Numbered from the stretch's first letter, positions 44,952 to 54,400 are shown. The stretch: DNA of 64,000 bases from CAZOOA01 sp964581355 (GCA_964581355.1 CAZOOA010000001.1:1-64000), one strand, 5' to 3'. Translations and numbers: made by a program. Notes: a model not told the origin generated them from the sequence alone.

Positions 44952-46913
44952 TTACCTCCAGGCATCGACAGAGGCGCTTTTTTTGTATTCCCAGTCATAT
45001 AGTTCAGAAATATTATTTGTTTTTCCACCGACGACGATAGTCTGCAGGTGGTCCGGGGTGGCCACCTTGGGGATCAGGGCTTCCGGCGGCAAATCGATCC
45101 AGCTGGCATAAGGCTCGACTCCGGCCCGGGCGGCCCCTGTTTTAAACAGGCGAACGGAGCGGTCAGCCCAGTACTCGCCTGCTGTGAGCCGGACATTATC
45201 GTAAAACCAACGTCCCAGTTCTTGTTTCGTGGCAAAAGGCCCCGCCTCGGATAATTCCTCAGCTCTCAGGGGATCCATCACCCAAACCATTTGAGTGGTG
45301 GTGCTGGGACGGGCACTGGCAACTTTTATGATCGGGCTTTCCCAGTCGACGGCCATATCCCGGCCTCCCGCTCGCCAGCCGCCCCCGGAACCGCTTAGAA
45401 TGGAGACAACGCTCTCTTCCGGCTTATACCCTTTACTGACGTGGAAGGGTTCCCAGGGGCTGTCGTCCTCGTTTTCGGCGAAGATAATGTTGTTGTAAGA
45501 GAGGCTGCTGCCGAAGGTCCCCAGGTAGGTGCTTTCCGGTTCCAGACCGCCGGCCAGGTTGCGGGACATTAATTGAAAAGCCCGCCCGATGACGGCATTG
45601 GCCGGGTTGTGGGGGCCCATGGCACCCACGCCCCAGTTCATCCCAATTTCCTCCCGGATAGGCCCGTTTACCACCACCATGCTGGCCGTGTTGACGGTGC
45701 TGCTGGGTGTGCTGATTTCTTCCAGGGAAGCAATGGCTAAAAGGACGGGCAGGTGTTCCGGCTTACATCCTGCCATGACAGCATTGACAGCAACTTTTTC
45801 CACGGTGAAGGACCAGGCTTCGTGGGCTGCCGATGGAGCCATGGTTCCCACTTGCTCTCTGGGGCTGCGGCTGGTTCCCTGGAGCATTTCCGAGACCCTT
45901 TCCGGTGTGGGCAGCACGATGGGCTGCCCGTCGGTCCAGCCCTGGTCGTGAAAAAACTGTTTTAAATTTTCCGGGGTATCCGGCTGGACCATCCTGGGCA
46001 CTGGCCTTTGGATCTCCAGGACTGCTGCTTCATCCGGGCTCAGGGGGTGGGTCAATGCGTGGATCAGCTGCTGCACGAAAGGTTTGCCCGTCCGGGGGTC
46101 TTCTTCCCCGATCCGCTGGCGGATAACCGTGTGGGGCTGACCGGCTACAGGATGAGTTGCGGTAGCATACCGGAGTAAAGGGATGCCTTCCAGCTGTGCG
46201 GCATATTCAAAGAGATCGATGAATCGTTCTGTAATCACTGCTACCGTGGGAATGCCCATTTTTTCCAGGGTGACATTGTGCCCGGAGCACGCCGGGGTAC
46301 AGCTGCTTCAATGGCCTATTCCCATGACAACGGCATCGCCTTTTTGCTGGATTTCTTCCCACAAAGCCGGGTCATCGTCAAAATAGTCTCCGTACTTGTC
46401 TCTGACAACAACTGTTGTTTCCGGTTTGCTCTCAGCAAACCACCTGTCCAGTTCATCGAAGAGGATATCGGCTCCGGGATAGCCGATATCAACCAGGTAG
46501 AGCGTTTTGCCCTCCAGGGAGTCAAGGCGGGGGGGCATGGCATATCCTTCCAAGGGCGGTGGTTGACCACGGGGGGTTAAGGCGCTAACGTGCTCCGGTT
46601 CCCTGTCTGCAGGTTGTTGGGTGGCAGGTCCGGTTGTTTCTGCCGCCTCCTTATCACCGGTGGATCTTTCGGCCAGGGTGATATGCACGGTCCCGGTCTC
46701 TTCTTCCCAGGCGACCTCTGCGCCCAGGGCCTGGAAAAAAGCCCGCAAAGGAATGAAGGTGCTCCCTTCCCGGATAATCGGTGAATCATCCAGGAAGACC
46801 CGGCTGTTGTTGACATAGATTCTCAGGCCGCCGGGGGCCGGGGTGGCAGGGAAAGCAGCCAAGTTCAACACAGCCAACGAGAATAGCAGCAACACAATGA
46901 ACTTTTTTCGCAT
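44952..46913 (-). CDS. Exported UGSC-like selenoprotein with stalk domain (in-frame TGA = Sec202)
   Basis: The gene reads as one 653-residue frame if TGA 46308-46310 is Sec. It begins with a signal peptide (MRKKFIVLLLFSLAVLN..., ATG 46913), then a copper-amine-oxidase N-like stalk domain (LRIYVNNSRVF...FIPLRAFFQALGA). The main domain has GDAVVMGIGH-U-SSCTPACSGHN, an UxxC redox motif, and continues with LEKMGIPTVAVITERF, GWTDGQPIVLPTPERV, VAVNAVMAGCKPEHLPV and ENEDDSPWEPFHV, as in UGSC-type redox proteins. The two halves are in the same frame with nothing between but the TGA. The second half has no good start of its own. A compact hairpin follows the TGA. Substrate unknown; the UxxC beside a GIP strand recalls GrdB/PrdB-type redox centres. 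Confidence 0.85.
46278..46310 (-). promoter_or_regulatory. Candidate bacterial SECIS hairpin after the UGA codon
   Basis: On the minus strand, the UGA is followed after 11 bases by CCCGG, a 6-base loop CGTGCT, and CCGGG (46296-46281), with a GU/AC pair below it. The apical loop begins 17 bases after the UGA, close to the spacing needed by SelB, and carries a G-U pair of bases in the loop as bacterial SECIS loops do. Judged by eye only. Confidence 0.6.
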
Positions 46914-47375
46914 GGCGGTTACTCCTTTAAAAAATATGTAGGGAAAAAAGGATAGGCTTGCTACGAAAAGCTGGTTCATTCATCAGGGTTTCTCCGTAAT
47001 TTTTATTAATTCTATTTAACCTTATCCAGTTAAAAAAATCCATCCTTCGAAAGTATGATTTTGCAGCAAAACAGCAGCAAAATAGCAGGAAAATAGAGTT
47101 TTAACCTTAGATATATCAGTTCCGGTTAGGTGAGTAGCGCAGAAAACCATCGCTTGAATCTAAAGGAAGGTTTTTCATCTTCTGTTGGCCCGTAAGGGTT
47201 GTGGCGGACAGTATAAGCTTTCCCCGGCCGGTCTGCAAAGGTGTGCCTTCTGCTGCAGTGCAAGTGGCAGGCATTCACGCCTATCGGGAAGCATAAAAAA
47301 GATGATACATTTTAAGGACCGAATAGCTTATAATAGATTATAGAAAACACCTGATTATTTGTAGAGGGGCCTGTG
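46914..47375. other. Gene-free spacer between divergent transcription units
   Basis: No supported gene. TATAAT at 47329-47334 could be a -10 box for the FHA-FtsW gene, but no convincing -35 box is present. The start region of the selenoprotein also lacks an obvious promoter. Confidence 0.3.
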
Positions 47376-49448
47376 ATGACGGATATTTTGGAAAGAGCAA
47401 AAGAGCTATTGGACGTGCTGTTTGCAAAAGTGGTTGACCTGGATTTGCTGGAAACTATGGGAAGTTTCTTTTTGCAATTCCAATTACTGGCGGAAATATA
47501 TACGCTGGTCGTCAGGTGGGTTTTCCCCCTGCTGGCTCTAATCATTTTTATTCGTTGTCTCCGGCCCCTGCTGCAGGAACGCAGGGGCAGCGCTGTATGG
47601 GGATACCTGCAGATGAAGGATGGGACCCGTTTACCCCTTCGGCACTGGGAAAACTCTATCGGGCGGAGCAGGCTTTCCGATCTTGTGTTAGACTTTCCCT
47701 TTATCTCCAGGAGCCATGCTGTGCTTACCTTTCGCCAGGGTGCTTGGTCGGTTGCCGACCTGAATTCAAAAAATGGGGTGAAGGTAAACGGGGTGGAGGT
47801 GGAGCAGGCGGAGACCGTGGAGCACGGGGACACAATTTCCCTGGGGGGTCTGGAGCTGGAGCTGGACTTGACCAACAAAAAATCGTCCGGGAACCGGCAG
47901 CAAAATGACAGGTCCAAGCCTGAATCCATGCCTGCGCCGCCGCAGTCATCTCCGGCGCCACCACTGCCATCTCCAAGAGCCGTGCCCGGTTCCGACCCTG
48001 CAGAAAGTTCCATGCGCCCAACCAAGCCGGGAGTCCATGGATCCCCTAGCGAAAAGAACAAATCTGCCGGAAGATCTGAAGTAGATGCTATGGGAAAATC
48101 TGCCGCCCGCGGCGAAGCAAGGGGGCAGGGCAAGCCTGGTAGCCGGGGTAAAACCGGCAGAGGGATCCGACCCGGCAAAAAGTTTAATGCTGCTTCAACA
48201 TTGCTGCTGATCCTGCTTTTTCAGCTCCTGGGAGCTCTTCAGCTCTGTTTTTCCATGGGCGACGAAGTTAATCCAGCAGTACCCTTGACTTTTTGCCTGT
48301 TCATTCTTGCCCAAATTTTGCATTACGGGATTATGCGCTTGATCAGCCGTAATTATATCGAGTTTGAATTGCTCTGCTATTTTCTCTGCGGCTTAAGCTT
48401 GTTCGTTGTGGCCTCGGCAGCACCCGGTGCCCTGTTTAAACAATTGGGTGCTATTGTGGGTGGAATGACGGTGTATACGGTGCTGGGGCTGATGCTGCGC
48501 GATCTGGGGCAGGCCGGCAGGCTAAAATATCTCTTTATTGCGGTTGCCCTTGTCCTCCTGGTTTTAAACCTGGTTATGGGAGAGACACGTTTTGGGGCGA
48601 AACGCTGGATTGACCTGGGCCTGATCACCTTTCAGCCTTCGGAGTTTGTAAAAATTGCTTTTGTCCTGGCTGGCACGGCAACCCTGGATAAACTGCTGAC
48701 AACCCGGGATATGACCGCATTTATTGTTTTTGCCAGTGTATGCATCGGTGTCATGGTCCTGATCCGGGATTTTGGCACTGTGTTGGTCTTTTTTGGTGCC
48801 TTTATCGTGATCGCTTTTATGCGCTCGGGCGATCTGCGGACCATTGCCTTTGCCCTGGCCGGGGCTGCCCTGGGAAGTGTAGCTGCGGTGTCTTTTATGC
48901 CCTATATTGCTTCCCGCATTGCCACCTGGGGCAATGTTTGGGAGTATGCCAGCACTTCGGGCTACCAGCAGACGCGCACATTGATTGCCGCTGCCAGCGG
49001 CGGCCTCTTGGGTGTCGGTGGCGGACATGGCTACCTGGCTCAGATAGCAGCAGCCGATACCGATTTAATCTTCGGCATCCTCTGCGAGGAGTGGGGATTG
49101 GTCGTTGCGCTGACGGCAGTTTCAATCATGGTATTTTACGCTTTTTATGCTGTATTGCTTACTAGAAACTGCCGTTCCTCTTTCTATGCGATTGCCTCCT
49201 GCGGGGCGGCAGCTATCTTTTTGCTGCAGACAGCATTGAATGTCCTGGGTTCCGTCGATATTCTCCCCTTTACGGGATTAACGGTGCCCTTTATCTCCAG
49301 GGGAGGTTCTTCCATGGTGGCCTCCTGGGGACTGTTGGCCCTGATTCAATCGGCTGATGAGCGCGGCAGGCCGGGTAAAGCGGGCTTTTCCGGCAAGAAG
49401 AAAAAAAAGGTTAAAAAGATAATCCATGAAGAAGGTGATCGAGGGTGA
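47376..49448 (+). CDS. FHA domain - FtsW/RodA/SpoVE fusion (peptidoglycan polymerase)
   Basis: A 690-residue membrane protein. One N-terminal helix is followed by a phosphothreonine-binding FHA domain (GRSRLSDLVLDFPFISRSHAVL...LNSKNGVKVNG, about residues 85-170), a Pro/Ser- and Lys/Gly-rich linker (about 170-260), and about ten helices of a SEDS glycosyltransferase (GAKRWIDLGLITFQPSEFVKIAFVL, then TGLTVPFISRGGSSM). ATG 47376 follows GAGGGG. The adjacent gene is its likely class B PBP partner and overlaps by 4 bases. FHA would link wall synthesis to a Ser/Thr kinase; none is in the window. Confidence 0.93.
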   Translation: MTDILERAKELLDVLFAKVVDLDLLETMGSFFLQFQLLAEIYTLVVRWVFPLLALIIFIRCLRPLLQERRGSAVWGYLQMKDGTRLPLRHWENSIGRSRLSDLVLDFPFISRSHAVLTFRQGAWSVADLNSKNGVKVNGVEVEQAETVEHGDTISLGGLELELDLTNKKSSGNRQQNDRSKPESMPAPPQSSPAPPLPSPRAVPGSDPAESSMRPTKPGVHGSPSEKNKSAGRSEVDAMGKSAARGEARGQGKPGSRGKTGRGIRPGKKFNAASTLLLILLFQLLGALQLCFSMGDEVNPAVPLTFCLFILAQILHYGIMRLISRNYIEFELLCYFLCGLSLFVVASAAPGALFKQLGAIVGGMTVYTVLGLMLRDLGQAGRLKYLFIAVALVLLVLNLVMGETRFGAKRWIDLGLITFQPSEFVKIAFVLAGTATLDKLLTTRDMTAFIVFASVCIGVMVLIRDFGTVLVFFGAFIVIAFMRSGDLRTIAFALAGAALGSVAAVSFMPYIASRIATWGNVWEYASTSGYQQTRTLIAAASGGLLGVGGGHGYLAQIAAADTDLIFGILCEEWGLVVALTAVSIMVFYAFYAVLLTRNCRSSFYAIASCGAAAIFLLQTALNVLGSVDILPFTGLTVPFISRGGSSMVASWGLLALIQSADERGRPGKAGFSGKKKKKVKKIIHEEGDRG

Positions 49449-50818
49449 AACTGATCTCCAGCCGTGCTTTTGTCTTGCTGATACTTTCCCTGCTGCTGGT
49501 TACGGGTCTTTTGGCCTTTACCCTGGAGTTCTTCAGTAATGCCTCTACATGGGCACTGCATCCAGCCAACAGGCACCTGTATGCCAATGGGAAACTGGCC
49601 AGCTCAGGGACCATTTATGACCGGAGAGGCGAGGTTCTCATGCAGACGGTGGACGGGGAAATAAGCTACCATGAGGATAAGACGGTGCGCACAGCCCTGA
49701 TGCATGCCACGGGGGACCCGGGCAGCAATGTGGCTACCGGCGCCCAAGTCGTTTTCCGGGACCGGCTCAGCGGTTGGAATGTTTTTAAGGGCGCCTACCG
49801 CTTTGGGGGCTGGGCAAGCTCCGGAAAGGACCTGACCTTAACCCTCGATGCTGATTTATCCGCCGTAGCCTACCGCGCTTTGGATGGGCGCCGGGGCACG
49901 GTTGGTGTCTATAACTACAGGACGGGGGAGATCCTCTGCATGGTCAGTTCGCCTTCTTTTGATCCGGCAAGCCCTTCCGATGTGCAGGCTCATCCCCAGC
50001 GCTACGAAGGGGTTTACCTGAACCGGTTTCTTTCGGCCAGGTATACCCCGGGGTCCATCTTCAAGCTGGTTACAGCGGCAGCCGCTATTGACCGGTTCGG
50101 CGACCTGGATCAGGTGCACTATCACTGTGAGGGTAAAATACCTGTTGGTGAAGACATGGTTACCTGCATGTCGGCCCATGGTGATGTAGACCTGGGGCAA
50201 TCCTTGGCCGATTCGTGCAACGTGGCCTTTGCTGAGATCACCCTTGAACTGGGGGCGAATACGTTGCAGAAGTATGCGGACCGGACCGGCTTTAACTCGG
50301 CTGTGCTGGTTGACGGTATTCAGACGGCTACAGGTCATGTGGATGTCTCCCGGGCGAAGGGAGCCAACCTGGCCTGGGCGGGTATTGGGCAGTACACCAA
50401 TACGGTTAATCCGTTAAATTTTATGGTTTTTATGGGGGCCATCGGCAACGACGGGGTGGGTATTACACCAAGCATTTTGCGAAACGAAGGGCCTCTTTCG
50501 CCTCTTCGAAATCTTTTCCAGGAAAAAAATCGGATGCTCCCGGCAGAAACTGCCGCCATACTGGGGGAGATGATGCGCAATAACACCATCAGTGCTTATG
50601 GTGAAGAGCGTTTCCAGGGCCTGGAGCTCTGCGCCAAATCCGGGACTGCTGAAGTGGGTGGCGGGAAAACGCCTCACGCCTGGTTCGCGGGTTTTTTGGA
50701 CCGGGATGATTATCCCCTGGCTTTTGTTGTCATCGTTGAAAACGGCGGTTCCGGGAACCGGGTTGCCGGTCCCGTGGCGGCAACCGTCCTGAAGGCGGCG
50801 GTAGAAAGTGAATTGTAA
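49445..50818 (+). CDS. Class B-like penicillin-binding protein (transpeptidase)
   Basis: A 457-residue protein with one N-terminal transmembrane helix and a transpeptidase domain: SxxK with Ser204 (PGSIFKLVTAA), SxN at Ser257 (DSCNVAF), and KSGT at Lys398 (CAKSGTAEV). It is smaller than typical class B PBPs and resembles PbpA-type partners of FtsW-like SEDS proteins. It starts at GTG 49445 overlapping the FHA-FtsW gene. The pair probably forms a polymerase/crosslinker complex in division or spore envelope synthesis. Confidence 0.93.
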   Translation: MKLISSRAFVLLILSLLLVTGLLAFTLEFFSNASTWALHPANRHLYANGKLASSGTIYDRRGEVLMQTVDGEISYHEDKTVRTALMHATGDPGSNVATGAQVVFRDRLSGWNVFKGAYRFGGWASSGKDLTLTLDADLSAVAYRALDGRRGTVGVYNYRTGEILCMVSSPSFDPASPSDVQAHPQRYEGVYLNRFLSARYTPGSIFKLVTAAAAIDRFGDLDQVHYHCEGKIPVGEDMVTCMSAHGDVDLGQSLADSCNVAFAEITLELGANTLQKYADRTGFNSAVLVDGIQTATGHVDVSRAKGANLAWAGIGQYTNTVNPLNFMVFMGAIGNDGVGITPSILRNEGPLSPLRNLFQEKNRMLPAETAAILGEMMRNNTISAYGEERFQGLELCAKSGTAEVGGGKTPHAWFAGFLDRDDYPLAFVVIVENGGSGNRVAGPVAATVLKAAVESEL

Positions 50819-50887
50819 GATGTTAGGTGACGGCGAAAAGCGCTTGGTGAAGTGGAGGCTTTTAAGCCTGCCTGCTTCAATGTTTTC

Positions 50888-50916
50888 TTGATTTTTAAAG
50901 GGTAAATCTCTATACT
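50888..50916 (+). promoter_or_regulatory. Promoter of the RseC-like gene
   Basis: TTGATT (50888-50893) and TATACT (50911-50916) are 17 bases apart, about 54 bases before the start at 50970. Confidence 0.55.
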
Positions 50917-50969
50917 ATTAGGTAGAGAAAAGTAATAATCTAGTAGCAAAAAGGGATGTGAATGGTGAA

Positions 50970-51482
50970 ATGGAGCAATACGGGCAGGTTGTGGATTTAA
51001 CCAGCGATAAAAAAGCCCTGGTCAAGGTCAGGCAGCATCTGTCCTGTGAAAATTGCGGACGCTGTGGGGCGGCGACATTTTTCGGTGATCCCAGCAAGCG
51101 CAAGCTGGAAAACCTGGTAGAAGTATTAAACCCCATCGGTGCAGGACGGGGAGAGTTGGTGCGCCTGGAAGCACGGGCCAGTGAAATGCTCCTGGCTGCG
51201 TTCCTTCTGTATATTGTCCCCTTGTTGGCCCTGTTAGGCGGCCTTTTCGGTGGCAGGAGTATTGCTATCAGTCAGGAGCTTTCAGGCAGTCCCGACCTTT
51301 GGGGGGCCTTGATCGGGTTGGTGGTCATGGTTGCAGTTTTCCTGGTATTACGGGCCAAAGATGCCCAGTTTGCCAGTGGGACCCGCTTCAAGGCAGTCAT
51401 TACAGCTGTGGTGGATGAATCGGAGATCCCCGAGGAAGCACGCCTGGTGGAACAAGAAGGGGACGAAGAGTGCGCTGAATAA
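50970..51482 (+). CDS. RseC/MucC-family membrane protein
   Basis: A 170-residue protein with an N-terminal cysteine cluster (CENCGRCGA), two transmembrane helices (LLAAFLLYIVPLLALLGGL and LWGALIGLVVMVAVFLVL) and an acidic tail. This matches RseC, found with Rnf complexes and SoxR-reducing systems. No rnf genes are in the window. A GTG at 50958 in the same frame is an alternative start; ATG 50970 fits family length. Function here is unclear, perhaps sensing redox state of an Fe-S partner. Confidence 0.8.
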   Translation: MEQYGQVVDLTSDKKALVKVRQHLSCENCGRCGAATFFGDPSKRKLENLVEVLNPIGAGRGELVRLEARASEMLLAAFLLYIVPLLALLGGLFGGRSIAISQELSGSPDLWGALIGLVVMVAVFLVLRAKDAQFASGTRFKAVITAVVDESEIPEEARLVEQEGDEECAE

Positions 51483-51529
51483 ACAACAGTACGGTACGAT
51501 ACCTATGGTCAGGGGAGCGTAGGAAACGT

Positions 51530-51790
51530 GGAAAAGGAAGCAAGAGAACCGTCCCCATGCTGCCCCTTCCCTGCTTCCCCATACTTCCATGTTTCCGGGC
51601 TGTAGGAGCCGGATGAGGCGAGAGTTTCTCCTCTGATTCCTGGAGGGAGTGGGGATGAAACTCCCGCGCTCTACCGTCACTATCCTTCCACATGCTTTTG
51701 TCCATGCTGCCGGGGAGATCTCCGGAGCCCACCGGGTCTCACCGGGGACAGCGAAGCGTAGCGCGTTTCGCAAGCTCCAGCCCTCTTGAC
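51530..51790. repeat. Repeat/intron-like debris in a 711-base spacer
   Basis: No gene here. AGAACCGTCCCC (51547-51558) resembles the repeat at 41874. At 51605-51680 the sequence starting GGAGCCGGATGAGG and ending CTCCCGCGCTCTACCG resembles the 3' part of group II introns around domain V, but the expected pairing is imperfect. A GCGAAGCG/CGTTTCGC hairpin lies near 51752. It is probably an accumulation of old mobile sequence. Confidence 0.3.
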
Positions 51791-51839
51791 TGATAACAGC
51801 TGTCCAAAAACGGTTTTCATCATGTGGAAAGAACTGTTG

Positions 51840-51868
51840 TTGCAAAAAGTGAATGGTTGTGTTAAAAT
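51840..51868 (+). promoter_or_regulatory. Promoter of the lysine riboswitch operon
   Basis: TTGCAA (51840-51845) and TAAAAT (51863-51868) are 17 bases apart and precede the riboswitch by about 45 bases. Confidence 0.65.
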
Positions 51869-51913
51869 ACCTTGCAAATTAAAATTACCTCATCTCTTCG
51901 AGCCGGGGTGGGG

Positions 51914-52095
51914 TAGAGGTGCGGCTGGCAAAGAGTATGTTCGAGAAAAGACGGTCCTTGATGAAACGGACAGAAAGGTGCCGCCGCCGAAGTTTTTGGT
52001 CCAAGGCCGGAGGCCAGAAGCTGGTTTGCCAGTGAATAACTGGCAAACTGTCACCCGTTCGAAAGGCCCTTTTCCCGGGTGGAGCGCTATCTCGC
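51914..52095 (+). promoter_or_regulatory. Lysine riboswitch (L-box)
   Basis: The hallmark blocks appear in order: GAGGTGCGGCTGGC (51916), GAGAAAAGACGG, GCCGCCGAAGTTTTTGG (51980), a GCTGGTTTGCCAG/CTGGCAAAC hairpin (about 52020-52050), CTGTCA (52048) and GTGGAGCGCTATCTC (52079). This fits the five-helix aptamer that binds lysine. It precedes lysA, the last enzyme of lysine synthesis, so lysine should shut transcription off through the terminator at 52129. Confidence 0.85.
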
Positions 52096-52128
52096 TGTGG
52101 GCATTTTTGAGGTTGCTTCTTGCGGTTT

Positions 52129-52165
52129 AAAGCGGCTACGGGTTTATCGTTGGTCGCTTTTTTGT
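52129..52165 (+). terminator. Lysine riboswitch expression-platform terminator
   Basis: AAAGCGGCTACGGG and CGTTGGTCGC form an imperfect stem followed by CTTTTTTG. It ends 29 bases before the lysA start. Confidence 0.6.
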
Positions 52166-52193
52166 TTTAAAATTTCCCTGAGGGGGTGGATGT

Positions 52194-53498
52194 ATGATCA
52201 TGTCCGGTTCGATGGAAATCAATGCAAAAGGGAACCTGGAAATCGGGGGTTGCGATACGGTAGAACTGGCTAAACAGTTCGGGACGCCCCTGTTCGTGAT
52301 GGATGAAGAACAGATCCGAAATAACTGCAGGCAGTATGTGAATGCCTTGAAAAAGCACTACCCGAAGGGGATGGTATTGTTTGCCGGTAAGGCTTTCTTA
52401 ACCCTGGCCATGACCCGCCTGGTACACGAGGAAGAAATGGGGTTGGACGTGGTTTCCGGGGGCGAACTTTTTACGGCAGTGAACGCCGGTTTTCCCGTGG
52501 AGCGGATTTATTACCACGGAAACAACAAGTCGACCCGTGAGTTAGTCGACGCCATTAAGTCCGGGGTGGGCCGGATCGTTGTGGACAGTATCCCGGAACT
52601 GGAAGAAATTAAAGAACTGTCGGCCCAGTTTGCAGAGGGCAAGGTCTCGGTGCTCCTGCGCCTCAAGCCCGGTGTGGAAGCCCATACCCATGAATATATT
52701 TCTACAGGGCAGGAGGACTCCAAGTTCGGCTTTGGCCTAGCGGACGACAGTGCCATGGAGGCGGTGGAGTCCTGCCTGAAAGCTTCAGATTTGATTGACC
52801 TGAGAGGATTTCACTGTCATATCGGCTCGATGATCTTCCAGCTGGAACCTTTTTCCGTTGCCACCCGGGTGATGGTGGAGTTTATGGACCGGGTCCGGGA
52901 CAAAACCGGTTTTGTGGCCGAAGAACTGGATATGGGCGGTGGCTTGGGTATCCGCCACAAGCAGGAAGACGACCCTCCTTCCATTGAGAGGTTCGTGGAA
53001 AATATTGCCCTGACGTTGAAAAGCGCCTGCCAGAAACAGGATTTTCCCCTGCCCGAGTTGATGCTGGAGCCCGGGCGTTCCATTACGGGGGAAGCCGGAG
53101 CAACACTTTATACGGTAGGTGTGATTAAGGATATTCCGGGGATCCGGCGCTATGTTTCCGTTGACGGGGGCATGATGGACAATATCCGGCCGGCTCTTTA
53201 CAGCGCGAAATATGAAGCAGCTATCTGCAACAAAATAGGCCAGGAGTCCGGGGAGCTGGTTACGCTGGCCGGGAAAGCCTGCGAGTCCGGGGATATTTTG
53301 ATCCGGGATATTTATCTGCCGCCCCTGGAAAGCGGTGATATTGTTGCTGTATTCAGCACAGGCGCCTACTGTTATTCCATGTCCAGCAATTACAACCGGA
53401 ATCCCCGCCCGGCTGTCGTTTTTGTCCGTAACGGTGAGCCGAGGATTGTTGTGCGCAGGGAATCGTACGAGGATTTGATTGCGCTGGATGTATTGTAG
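52194..53498 (+). CDS. lysA: Diaminopimelate decarboxylase
   Basis: The 434-residue PLP enzyme makes L-lysine from meso-diaminopimelate. The PLP lysine is Lys66 in FAGKAFLTL; other family motifs are HNNKS-like HGNNKS, FHCHIGS, GGGLGIR and EPGRSITGEAG, and the late CESGDI and GAYCYSMSSNYN. ATG 52194 follows GAGGGGGTGG. It lies directly under the lysine riboswitch and heads lysA-dapF-dapL-asd-lysC. Confidence 0.97.
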   Translation: MIMSGSMEINAKGNLEIGGCDTVELAKQFGTPLFVMDEEQIRNNCRQYVNALKKHYPKGMVLFAGKAFLTLAMTRLVHEEEMGLDVVSGGELFTAVNAGFPVERIYYHGNNKSTRELVDAIKSGVGRIVVDSIPELEEIKELSAQFAEGKVSVLLRLKPGVEAHTHEYISTGQEDSKFGFGLADDSAMEAVESCLKASDLIDLRGFHCHIGSMIFQLEPFSVATRVMVEFMDRVRDKTGFVAEELDMGGGLGIRHKQEDDPPSIERFVENIALTLKSACQKQDFPLPELMLEPGRSITGEAGATLYTVGVIKDIPGIRRYVSVDGGMMDNIRPALYSAKYEAAICNKIGQESGELVTLAGKACESGDILIRDIYLPPLESGDIVAVFSTGAYCYSMSSNYNRNPRPAVVFVRNGEPRIVVRRESYEDLIALDVL

Positions 53499-53551
53499 CG
53501 GCCTCTTGGGTTGTGGAGGTTGGTATTTTTTGACGGAAGGGCGGTAAAAAG

Positions 53552-54400
53552 ATGATATTTACCAAGATGCACGGCCTGGGCAACGATTTTATTGTTGTAG
53601 ATAACCTGGAAGGGCAGCACAGTCCGGAAGAGATGGCGAAAAAAGCTCCATCACTCTGCCACAGGCATTTTGGTATCGGTGCAGACGGCCTGGTCCTGCT
53701 GAACACTTCACGGGAAGCTCCTTTTGCCATGCAGATCTTTAACCCCGACGGTAGTGAGGCGGAGATGTGCGGTAATGCCATCCGCTGCCTGGGCAAGTAT
53801 GTCTGGGACCGGAAGATGATTAACGGGGACAGGGTTTCCATCCAGACCGGTGCCGGGATTATGGAGTTGGCATTGAATATCCAGGGTTCGGAGGTAAAAG
53901 GGATCCGGGTGAACATGGGACAGCCGATCCTGGACAGCCAGCAGATTCCCGTAGCAGGTCCTGAGCGAAAAGTGATCGATGAGCCCATTACCGCCGGGGA
54001 CAAGACCTTTAAGTGCACCGCAGTAAGTATGGGCAACCCCCACTGCATCATTTTTGTGGACTCCCTGGAAGATATCCCCTGGAAAACATGGGGCCCTTTG
54101 CTGGAGAACCATAGCATGTTTCCCCGGCGGACCAACGTGGAATTTGTAGAAATCCTTGGGCCAGGCGAAGTCCGGGTCAATGTTTGGGAGAGAGGGGCAG
54201 GCCCAACTTTGGCCTGCGGTACCGGGGCCTGCGCTACAACTGTGGCGGGTGTTATTACAGGGCGCCTGGAAGAAAATGTTGTAGTCCACCTTCCCGGGGG
54301 CACCCTGACTATTCAATGGAAGCAAGGGCAGCCTGTTTATATGGAGGGTCCTGCTGAGGAAGTATACCGGGGGGAAGTCTCTTTGGAGCGCATACAGTAA
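53552..54400 (+). CDS. dapF: Diaminopimelate epimerase
   Basis: The 282-residue cofactor-free epimerase converts LL- to meso-DAP. Both catalytic cysteines are present: Cys73 in AEMCGNAIRC and Cys222 in LACGTGACATT. It starts MIFTKMHGLGNDFIVV at ATG 53552 after GAAGGGCGG. It follows lysA by 53 bases. Meso-DAP feeds both LysA and cell wall synthesis. Confidence 0.97.
   Translation: MIFTKMHGLGNDFIVVDNLEGQHSPEEMAKKAPSLCHRHFGIGADGLVLLNTSREAPFAMQIFNPDGSEAEMCGNAIRCLGKYVWDRKMINGDRVSIQTGAGIMELALNIQGSEVKGIRVNMGQPILDSQQIPVAGPERKVIDEPITAGDKTFKCTAVSMGNPHCIIFVDSLEDIPWKTWGPLLENHSMFPRRTNVEFVEILGPGEVRVNVWERGAGPTLACGTGACATTVAGVITGRLEENVVVHLPGGTLTIQWKQGQPVYMEGPAEEVYRGEVSLERIQ

Noticed and set aside
46259..46310. 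Treating TGA 46308-46310 as a true stop, with a second gene starting at ATG 46259
   Set aside because: The ATG has only a weak ribosome binding site, the sequence between is coding-like with a UxxC motif in the same frame, and Sec decoding genes are present.
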